Shown in pieces: positions 1-5,086 of a DNA stretch of 5,086 nt. This DNA is from Gammaproteobacteria bacterium (GTDB lineage: Bacteria > Pseudomonadota > Gammaproteobacteria > Nitrosococcales > Methylophagaceae), in the NCBI GenBank assembly GCA_002400805.1, contig NVRG01000061.1:1-5086 (forward strand), read 5' to 3'. How positions within the stretch are numbered: the stretch's first letter is position 1; each line of letters opens with the position of its first letter. The position numbers and the translations under genes are program-made. The notes below the pieces were generated by a model, which was not told the origin of the DNA, made no database searches, and saw only the letters and a list, made by a program, of their open reading frames with translations.

Positions 1-93
1 TTTTCAGCTATAATGTTGGATTAAAATTCGTGGAAAACTGCACTTCCGGGCTAATGTTCGGATAATTTCTGACAACATCACGTAGGTTATTAA
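1..93 (+). promoter_or_regulatory. Leader region upstream of rnfA, with possible promoter
   Basis: This 93-base stretch has no convincing coding sequence. It ends at the rnfA start codon. A perfect TATAAT hexamer lies at 9-14. If it is a sigma-70 -10 box, transcription would begin near position 21 and the matching -35 box would lie before the window, so it cannot be assessed. A second -10-like GATAAT at 61-66 has no good -35 at the right distance. A modest Shine-Dalgarno, GTAGG at 82-86, sits 7 bases before the rnfA ATG. An imperfect direct repeat (TAATGTT followed by GGAT) occurs at 11-21 and 52-63. The upstream gene is outside the window, so read-through from it is also possible. No terminator or riboswitch-like structure is recognisable. 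Confidence 0.35.
9..14 (+). promoter_or_regulatory. Candidate sigma-70 -10 hexamer (TATAAT)
   Basis: The sequence is an exact match to the -10 consensus, 80 bases before the rnfA start, a reasonable distance for the operon promoter. The -35 hexamer would fall before position 1, so only half the evidence is available. In moderately AT-rich DNA an exact hexamer can occur by chance, hence low confidence. Confidence 0.3.
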
Positions 94-675
94 ATGGCAG
101 ACTATGCCCTCATATTGATTAGTACCATTCTGGTCAACAATATTGTCCTAGTTAAATTTCTAGGGCTATGCCCGTTTATGGGTGTTTCTCGTAAACTGGA
201 AACGGCTATTGGCATGGGTCTAGCCACTACATTTGTGCTCACCTTATCGTCAATCTGTAGTTACCTGATCAACGAATACCTACTCACACCACTCAACATT
301 GAGTTTCTGCGTACTATCAGCTTTATTTTTGTTATTGCTGTTGTGGTTCAATTTACCGAAATGGTGGTGCATAAAACCAGTCCTTTGCTTTATCAAGTAT
401 TAGGCATCTTCTTACCATTAATTACCACCAACTGTGCCGTATTAGGTGTGGCTTTACTTAATGTGCAAGCACAAAATGGCTTTTTAGAGTCTGCACTCTA
501 TGGCTTTGGTGCGGCCGTCGGTTTCTCAATGGTCTTAGTTATTTTTGCTGCTATGCGTGAACGCATTGCTGTTGCTGATGTACCGGTACCCTTTCAAGGT
601 GCTGCAATTGGTTTAATTACTGCTGGATTAATGTCGATGGCCTTTATGGGCTTTTCCGGTCTCGTAAAGGTTTAA
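94..675 (+). CDS. rnfA: Rnf electron transport complex subunit RnfA (RsxA)
   Basis: Integral inner-membrane subunit of the Rnf complex. The 193-residue product equals the usual family length (193 aa in E. coli RsxA). It is almost wholly hydrophobic, with about six membrane helices (roughly residues 5-25, 39-60, 71-92, 100-122, 133-153, 168-190). Signature motifs are GLCPFMGVS, with Cys26, and [10 protein letters not shown], with Cys114. In the RnfA/RnfE and NqrD/NqrE families the equivalent cysteines of the two paralogues hold one [2Fe-2S] cluster inside the membrane that carries electrons between the cytoplasmic and periplasmic sides. A third cysteine (Cys55) is probably not a ligand. The ATG at 94 fits the family N-terminus (MADYALI) and has GTAGG 7 bases upstream. 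It is the first gene of the operon, with rnfB following after 3 bases. It is homologous to rnfE at the end of the window. Identity is very secure; the cluster assignment is from family knowledge. Confidence 0.97.
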   Translation: MADYALILISTILVNNIVLVKFLGLCPFMGVSRKLETAIGMGLATTFVLTLSSICSYLINEYLLTPLNIEFLRTISFIFVIAVVVQFTEMVVHKTSPLLYQVLGIFLPLITTNCAVLGVALLNVQAQNGFLESALYGFGAAVGFSMVLVIFAAMRERIAVADVPVPFQGAAIGLITAGLMSMAFMGFSGLVKV

Positions 676-678
676 GCC

Positions 679-1239
679 ATGTTCACTGCAATTATAGCTA
701 TAGCGCTATTAGCGTTAATCTTTGGCCTACTATTAGGTTTCGCTTCGATTTATTTTAAAGTCGAAGGCGATCCCATAGTCGAACAAATTGATAAATTATT
801 ACCGCAAACTCAATGTGGTCAATGTAGCTTTGCTGGCTGTCGCCCCTATGCTGAAGCCATGGCGAAGGGTGAAGCAGATATTAACCGTTGCCCTCCTGGT
901 GGTGAAGCGACCATTCAAGCCCTGTCGAATTTATTAGAAATTGAAATTAAACCACTGGACGATGAGTGCGGGGAAGAAAAACCCAAAACCTTAGCCGTTA
1001 TTGATGAAGATCGCTGCATAGGTTGTACTTTGTGCATACAGGCCTGCCCTGTCGATGCCATCCTCGGTGCTGCCAAACATATGCATACTGTGTTTGCTGA
1101 TGAATGCACGGGCTGTGAATTATGTGTCGAACCCTGCCCGGTAGATTGCATTGATATGGTTGAAACCAAAGCAAAACCCAATACCTGGCGCTGGCCAGAT
1201 CCTTCCCGTATCGATTTACAGTCAGGAGCTAAGTCATGA
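679..1239 (+). CDS. rnfB: Rnf electron transport complex subunit RnfB, polyferredoxin
   Basis: Membrane-anchored iron-sulfur subunit, 186 aa (E. coli RsxB is 192). Residues 3-26 form one N-terminal helix that anchors the protein. A 4Fe-4S domain follows at about 30-88, with Cys46, Cys49, Cys54 and Cys71 in the CGQCSFAGC arrangement. Two ferredoxin-type motifs come next: Cys113/116/119/123 ([12 protein letters not shown]) and Cys143/146/149/153 ([12 protein letters not shown]). Three [4Fe-4S] clusters are therefore predicted. Non-motif cysteines are Cys97 and Cys157; the latter lies in a PVDC sequence common in such ferredoxins. RnfB is thought to exchange electrons with soluble ferredoxin (or, in Rsx systems, to serve SoxR reduction) and to pass them within the complex. 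An AAAGG at 666-670, inside the end of rnfA, is 8 bases from the ATG. The last four bases overlap rnfC as ATGA, so translation is probably coupled. The gammaproteobacterial short form is seen, without the extra C-terminal clusters of clostridial RnfB. Confidence 0.97.
   Translation: MFTAIIAIALLALIFGLLLGFASIYFKVEGDPIVEQIDKLLPQTQCGQCSFAGCRPYAEAMAKGEADINRCPPGGEATIQALSNLLEIEIKPLDDECGEEKPKTLAVIDEDRCIGCTLCIQACPVDAILGAAKHMHTVFADECTGCELCVEPCPVDCIDMVETKAKPNTWRWPDPSRIDLQSGAKS
1224..1228 (+). promoter_or_regulatory. Strong Shine-Dalgarno (AGGAG) setting the rnfC start
   Basis: AGGAG lies within the last codons of rnfB, 7 bases before the ATG at 1236 that overlaps the rnfB stop. It supports this ATG as the true rnfC start, giving a protein that enters the conserved N-terminal GG-containing segment after only a few residues. 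Confidence 0.7.
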
Positions 1240-2753
1240 CACAAGCTCTTGGTAGCTTTCCAGGTGGTTTAGTACTGTCCGGCCAAAAGAAACGATCTAC
1301 CCAAACGCCAATACGAAGAATGCCGTTGACTAAGACCTTAGTCTTACCGCTACAACAACATATCGGTGAACCTGCTGTTGCTATCGTTGAAGTGGGAGAT
1401 AAAGTACTTAAAGGCCAAAAAATTGCTGCTGCAGAAGGTCATGTCTCTGTCGGTTTGCATGCCCCTAGTTCAGGCACTGTCACCGCTATTGGCGATCATC
1501 CCATTCCTCACCCATCAGGTTTATCCGCAACCTGTATTACCATTGAAACCGATGGTGATGATCGCTGGATAGAAAGACAAGTAAACGAAGATATCAGCCA
1601 GCTAAATAGTCATGAGCTACGTCAACGTATTCGTGAAGCGGGGATTGTGGGTTTAGGTGGCGCAGGTTTCCCGAGTTTTATTAAACTCAATCCGGGCATT
1701 CATCATCACGTCGAGACCTTGATTCTGAATGGCGCGGAATGCGAACCCTATATTACCTGTGATGACATGATCATGCGTGAACGTGCACAAGGCATTATGG
1801 ATGGCATTGAAGTGATGCAGCTCGCTTTGAACGTTAAAGATTGTGTCATTGCTATAGAAGATAATAAACCTGAAGCTATCTCAGCTATGGAACTGGCCTT
1901 AGCCTCACGTACGCAACTTAAAAATACCAAAGTAGTTGTTATCCCGACTCGTTACCCGACGGGCAGTGAAAAACAACTGATTCAAGTGCTGACCGGCAAG
2001 CAAGTACCCAGCCGTGGTTTGACTCTGGATATCGGCATCGTCTTGCATAATGTCGGCACGGCTTATGCCGTTGGCCGCGCGATCAAATATGGCGAACCAT
2101 TAATTTCTCGTATCGTCACGGTCACAGGTAAAGATGTTAAACATGCAGGCAACTTCGAGACTTTATTTGGCACACCGATACATGAGTTATTAGCCTTCTG
2201 TGAAACAAAGCGCCAAGCAGGAGAACCCTTTATCCAAGGTGGCCCGATGATGGGTTATAACCTTGCCGGTGATAATTTACCGGTCACTAAAACGGCAAAC
2301 TGTATCTTGGTGGGTGTTGATGATGCGACAGAATCAACGACACCCTTACCGTGTATTCGTTGTGGTGACTGTGCTGATGTTTGCCCGGTAAGTTTATTGC
2401 CACAGCAACTGTATTGGCATTCACGGTCAAAAGATCTTGAAAAGACACGCGAATATAATTTATTTGATTGTATCGAATGTGGCTGCTGTAGTTATGTTTG
2501 TCCAAGCCAAATTCCGCTTGTTCAATATTTCCGCTTTGCTAAAACAGAAACCATGAATCAAGAACAAGAACAGCAAAAATCAGATCATGCCCGTATACGT
2601 CATGACAATCGCCAAGAACGGCAGGAACGTGAACGGCTTGAAAAAGCAGAAAAACAACGCAAACGTAAAGCAGCCTTAGCTGCCAGCAAAGTAGCTAAAG
2701 AAAAAAAAGCAGCGGAAGCAGCCGAATCTCAACCAGATAAGCAGGAGTCTTAA
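1236..2753 (+). CDS. rnfC: Rnf electron transport complex subunit RnfC (NADH/FMN and 2x[4Fe-4S])
   Basis: Peripheral cytoplasmic subunit and the proposed NADH entry point; its core resembles the NuoF flavoprotein of complex I. In order: an N-terminal RnfC/NqrA-like barrel domain (about 5-110); a glycine-rich nucleotide/FMN region [16 protein letters not shown] (137-151) with [13 protein letters not shown] (162-174) and the [10 protein letters not shown] segment (240-249); then a SLBB-like region to about 355. Two ferredoxin motifs follow, Cys373/376/379/383 ([12 protein letters not shown]) and Cys412/415/418/422 ([12 protein letters not shown]). The tail from about 440 to 505 is highly charged and rich in Lys, Glu, Gln and Ala, likely helical or coiled coil. 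At 505 aa it lacks the long Ala/Lys-rich repeats of E. coli RsxC (740 aa) but all cofactor sites are present. The usual GGxHPPxxK-type motif near the N-terminus reads [10 protein letters not shown] here. The gene overlaps rnfB by 4 bp and lies 2 bp before rnfD. Identity is secure; nucleotide-site roles are from the family. Confidence 0.96.
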   Translation: MTQALGSFPGGLVLSGQKKRSTQTPIRRMPLTKTLVLPLQQHIGEPAVAIVEVGDKVLKGQKIAAAEGHVSVGLHAPSSGTVTAIGDHPIPHPSGLSATCITIETDGDDRWIERQVNEDISQLNSHELRQRIREAGIVGLGGAGFPSFIKLNPGIHHHVETLILNGAECEPYITCDDMIMRERAQGIMDGIEVMQLALNVKDCVIAIEDNKPEAISAMELALASRTQLKNTKVVVIPTRYPTGSEKQLIQVLTGKQVPSRGLTLDIGIVLHNVGTAYAVGRAIKYGEPLISRIVTVTGKDVKHAGNFETLFGTPIHELLAFCETKRQAGEPFIQGGPMMGYNLAGDNLPVTKTANCILVGVDDATESTTPLPCIRCGDCADVCPVSLLPQQLYWHSRSKDLEKTREYNLFDCIECGCCSYVCPSQIPLVQYFRFAKTETMNQEQEQQKSDHARIRHDNRQERQERERLEKAEKQRKRKAALAASKVAKEKKAAEAAESQPDKQES

Positions 2754-2755
2754 CC

Positions 2756-3787
2756 ATGCCTTTATTCCGGCTCAGCCCTCCCTTTTTATCTGGAACCAGT
2801 CGTGTCACCTTGCACATGATCCAATTACTGCTGGCCTTAGTGCCAGCCTTGATCGCAATGGTGTTTTTCTTTGGTCCGGGTGTACTTGTTAATATCTCCC
2901 TAGCCATTATAGTGGCCTTATTAGCAGAAGCCCTGATGCTAAAACTGCGTGACCGACCGTTAAAACCATTTTTAACAGATGGTAGCGCCATCGTCACTGC
3001 CGTCTTATTTGCCATGGCCATCCCACCGCTCGCGCCATGGTGGCTGACTACCATAGGTATCTTGTTTGCCATCATCTTTGCCAAACATTTATTTGGTGGT
3101 TTGGGTTATAACCCGTTTAACCCCGCCATGATTGCCTATGTTTTACTGTTATTGTCCTTCCCATTAGAAATGACAACATGGTTGCCCGCAACAGGCGTTA
3201 CTGAAAATTCATTAGACCTTTCCAGCGCTTTCCAATTTATATTCAGTGGTGAACTGGCCAGCGGTGCAGGCATCGACACCTTTTCTGGAGCAACGCCTTT
3301 AGATGTAATGAAAACGCAGATCGGCCTGTCAGAGTTGCCAAGCTACATCGTCAGTCAGCCTTTATTTGGTTTATTTGGTGGCATAGGCTGGGAATGGATT
3401 AATATCTGGTTTGCCGTTGGTGGCCTGTTTCTGATTTATCGCGGTGTGATCAGCTGGCATATTCCTGCCGCCATGATTGCCGCCCTATTAGTCATCAGCA
3501 CAGCAACCTATCTAATTGCACCTGAAGCAGCGGCAAGTCCTTTATTCCATCTACTTAGTGGTGGCACCATGATCGGTGCATTTTTTATTGCCACCGATCC
3601 AGTCACTGCTTCAACAACACTTAAGGGACGTTTAATATTTGGTGCAGGTGTTGGTTTACTCACCTATATTATCCGCACATGGGGCGGTTACCCTGACGGT
3701 ATTGCCTTTGCCGTATTGCTAATGAATATGTTGGTACCGTTAATTGATTACTATACTCAACCAAAAGTGTATGGAACGGTGAAATAA
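2756..3787 (+). CDS. rnfD: Rnf electron transport complex subunit RnfD (FMN-binding membrane protein)
   Basis: Integral membrane subunit of the RnfD/NqrB family, 343 aa (E. coli RsxD is about 352). The opening LSPPFLSGTSRVTLHMIQ segment (6-23) is typical. Around ten hydrophobic helices can be picked out (about 20-37, 42-62, 75-91, 95-112, 121-138, 208-228, 233-254, 265-281, 293-308, 316-332). Conserved loops include FLTDGSAIVTAVLFAMAIPP (72-91), GGLGYNPFNPAM (114-125) and FFIATDPVTAST (277-288). The flavinylation motif SGAT is at 177-180 in a loop between helices, making Thr180 the expected site of phosphoester-linked FMN, attached by an ApbE-type transferase not encoded here. RnfD is thought to relay electrons and take part in ion translocation. 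AGGAG at 2743-2747 is 8 bases before the ATG. The stop codon shares one base with the rnfG start (TAATG), suggesting translational coupling. Confidence 0.96.
   Translation: MPLFRLSPPFLSGTSRVTLHMIQLLLALVPALIAMVFFFGPGVLVNISLAIIVALLAEALMLKLRDRPLKPFLTDGSAIVTAVLFAMAIPPLAPWWLTTIGILFAIIFAKHLFGGLGYNPFNPAMIAYVLLLLSFPLEMTTWLPATGVTENSLDLSSAFQFIFSGELASGAGIDTFSGATPLDVMKTQIGLSELPSYIVSQPLFGLFGGIGWEWINIWFAVGGLFLIYRGVISWHIPAAMIAALLVISTATYLIAPEAAASPLFHLLSGGTMIGAFFIATDPVTASTTLKGRLIFGAGVGLLTYIIRTWGGYPDGIAFAVLLMNMLVPLIDYYTQPKVYGTVK
3778..3782 (+). promoter_or_regulatory. Weak, closely spaced ribosome site for rnfG (GGTGA)
   Basis: The only anti-Shine-Dalgarno match before rnfG is GGTGA, just 4 bases from the ATG at 3787; it fits the extended GGAGGTGA consensus at its 3' end. 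With the TAATG stop-start junction, rnfG is probably translated largely by ribosomes terminating on rnfD. Coupling is an inference from spacing. Confidence 0.4.
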
Positions 3788-4422
3788 TGAGTGCGCTTAG
3801 AGATCATATCTTACGTGTTGGTTTGATATTGGCCGCCTTTGCCATAGGAGCGACCAGTTTGGTGGTGCTTACCGAAAATGAAACTCACGATAAAATTATC
3901 GAAAATGAGCGTCAAACGCTATTAAATGCGATCAATGCGGTTATTGCTAAAGACCAATATAACAATGAGATATTAGCGGATACCTTGGTTTTAGAGGAAA
4001 ATAACCAACTGGGCACCAATGAAACCAGTATCGTATATCGTGCACGCCTGAATGAAGAGCCTGTGGCTGTTGTGCTTTCAGCAATTGCACCCAATGGTTA
4101 TAACGGTAAAATAAAATTACTCGTTGGTATCGCGTTTGATGGCAGCTTAACCGGTGTGCGAGTTATCAGCCATAAAGAAACACCTGGCCTTGGCGACAAA
4201 ATTGATACAAAAAAAGCAGACTGGATATTGAACTTTAAAAGCCTATCTTTATCTAACCCTGATGAATCTAAATGGAAAGTTAAAAAAGACGGTGGCGAGT
4301 TTGATCAATTTACCGGAGCAACGATTACCCCTAGGGCAGTCGTCACTGCAGTGAAAAATGCCTTGCTCTATTTTGATGCTCATCGTGATGAATTATTTGT
4401 AATATCGGAGACCGAAAAATGA
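3787..4422 (+). CDS. rnfG: Rnf electron transport complex subunit RnfG (covalent FMN)
   Basis: Subunit with one N-terminal membrane helix (about 9-28) and a periplasmic FMN-binding domain of the RnfG/NqrC family; 211 aa, against about 206 in E. coli RsxG. The conserved block HKETPGLGD is at 129-137. The flavinylation motif TGATIT is at 176-181, with Thr179 the predicted FMN attachment residue, modified by ApbE. A C-terminal helix follows the motif (about 184-199). In the complex RnfG's flavin accepts electrons on the periplasmic side and exchanges them with RnfD and the RnfA/E [2Fe-2S] site. The start overlaps the rnfD stop by one base, and the end overlaps rnfE by four bases (ATGA). No cysteine is present in the protein, consistent with a flavin-only electron carrier. 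Identity is secure from order, length and motifs. Confidence 0.96.
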   Translation: MSALRDHILRVGLILAAFAIGATSLVVLTENETHDKIIENERQTLLNAINAVIAKDQYNNEILADTLVLEENNQLGTNETSIVYRARLNEEPVAVVLSAIAPNGYNGKIKLLVGIAFDGSLTGVRVISHKETPGLGDKIDTKKADWILNFKSLSLSNPDESKWKVKKDGGEFDQFTGATITPRAVVTAVKNALLYFDAHRDELFVISETEK

Positions 4423-5086
4423 ACGAAATTTATGGCCCGATCATTCGTGACGGTTTATGGAAAAATAACCCAGCCCTAGTTCAATTATTGGGTTTATGCC
4501 CACTTTTGGCTGTTTCAAATACCGTTATCAACGGCCTAGGATTGGGCTTGGCGACTATCATTACCTTAGTCGCTTCTAATGGGCTAGTCTCGCTATTTCG
4601 TAAACAAATACCGGATGAAGCGCGCCTGCCAGTATTTGTATTAATCATTGCATCGATAGTGACCGTCATCGAATTATCAATGAATGCATGGTTTCATGAA
4701 CTTTACTTAATCCTCGGTATTTTCATTCCATTAATCGTCACCAACTGTGCGATTACCGGTCGTGCGGAAGCCTTTGCCGCTAGAAATCCTGTCGGCCCCG
4801 CCTTAGTTGATGGTTTTATGATGGGGATAGGTTTTACTGCTGTATTGGTATTACTAGGCGCAATGCGTGAACTGATTGGACTTGGCACCCTATTCAGTGA
4901 AGCTCACTTGATGTTTGGTGAAGCGGCTCGAGGCTTTTCTATCGTGGTGTTTGAAGACTATCGTGGTTTTCTCATGGCTTTATTACCGCCCGGTGCATTT
5001 ATCGGTTTAGGTTTGATCGTCGCCTTAAAAAATGTGATTGACGCCAGAGAAACAACCCAAGTCCAGACGGTAGAAGCTGTTGCTGA
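4419..5086 (+). CDS. rnfE: Rnf electron transport complex subunit RnfE (RsxE), 3' end cut by window
   Basis: The reading frame is open from the ATG at 4419 to the window edge (222 full codons plus two bases); the family length is around 231 aa, so only a few tail residues and the stop are probably missing. The product begins [20 protein letters not shown], typical of RnfE. It has about six membrane helices and the paralogous motifs [12 protein letters not shown], with Cys27, and [11 protein letters not shown], with Cys110. These match RnfA Cys26 and Cys114 and should supply the other half of the shared intramembrane [2Fe-2S] cluster. Other segments shared with RnfA include GLGLAT and GAMRELIG (RnfA has AAMRERIA). 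GGAG at 4407-4410 is 8 bases before the ATG, and the start overlaps the rnfG stop as ATGA. In many gammaproteobacteria the next gene is nth (endonuclease III), which cannot be tested here. Confidence 0.95.
   Translation, partial: MNEIYGPIIRDGLWKNNPALVQLLGLCPLLAVSNTVINGLGLGLATIITLVASNGLVSLFRKQIPDEARLPVFVLIIASIVTVIELSMNAWFHELYLILGIFIPLIVTNCAITGRAEAFAARNPVGPALVDGFMMGIGFTAVLVLLGAMRELIGLGTLFSEAHLMFGEAARGFSIVVFEDYRGFLMALLPPGAFIGLGLIVALKNVIDARETTQVQTVEAVA

Noticed and set aside
32..47. Possible hairpin GGAA...TTCC in the rnfA leader
   Set aside because: A four-base stem with an eight-base loop and no U-tract is too weak for a terminator or structured RNA.
693..709. Overlapping short palindromes TATAGCTATA and ATAGCGCTAT at the rnfB start
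   Set aside because: They fall in codons for the hydrophobic anchor (Ile/Ala/Leu) and arise readily from such codons; no reason to call an operator.
915..1244. Minus-strand open frame of 109 codons opposite rnfB
   Set aside because: It lies wholly antisense to the ferredoxin domain of rnfB, has no family resemblance, and its composition is what the reverse complement of rnfB codons gives.
1366..1572. Plus-strand 68-codon frame inside rnfC
   Set aside because: It is out of frame within a conserved RnfC domain, and the rnfC frame is clearly the coding one.
2695..3084. Minus-strand open frame of 129 codons across the rnfC/rnfD junction
   Set aside because: Antisense to the rnfC end and the rnfD start; low-complexity Lys/Ala/Met-rich translation with no recognisable domain.
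94..5086. Alternative reading as an nqr (Na+-translocating NADH:quinone reductase) operon
   Set aside because: The subunits are homologous to Nqr, but the order A-B-C-D-G-E, the polyferredoxin RnfB and the two-cluster RnfC are specific to Rnf; there is no NqrF-type subunit.

Overview
The window carries an almost complete rnfABCDGE (rsxABCDGE) operon, all on the + strand. It encodes the membrane-bound Rnf complex, which moves electrons between NADH and ferredoxin (or another low-potential acceptor) and couples this to an ion gradient. In enterobacteria the same complex (Rsx) keeps the SoxR iron-sulfur sensor reduced. The order A-B-C-D-G-E, the protein lengths, and the 193-aa RnfA with short RnfB and RnfG fit a gammaproteobacterium. 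Base composition is moderate and slightly AT-rich. I cannot fix the genus. The RnfC N-terminus and its short charged tail are unlike the long enterobacterial RsxC and point to a non-enteric gammaproteobacterium (inference).

Layout: positions 1-93 are non-coding leader with a TATAAT hexamer and a loose direct repeat. Then come rnfA (94-675), rnfB (679-1239), rnfC (1236-2753), rnfD (2756-3787), rnfG (3787-4422) and rnfE (4419 to the window end, stop codon not reached). Gene junctions are 3 bp apart, 4 bp overlap, 2 bp apart, 1 bp overlap and 4 bp overlap. This is the spacing of one tightly coupled polycistronic mRNA, and no internal promoter or terminator is evident.

How the parts work together (family knowledge mapped onto residues seen here): RnfC is the peripheral NADH/FMN subunit with two [4Fe-4S] clusters. 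RnfB is a membrane-anchored polyferredoxin with three predicted cluster sites. RnfA and RnfE are homologous six-helix proteins whose two Cys pairs form an intramembrane [2Fe-2S] site. RnfD and RnfG each carry a threonine for covalently attached FMN. Every expected cofactor ligand is present, so the complex looks intact and functional.

I found no previously undescribed system. It is a well-known housekeeping/energy operon with a few sequence details worth checking: a divergent RnfC N-terminal motif, an additional RnfB cysteine, a slippery A-run near the rnfC end, and a leader repeat.
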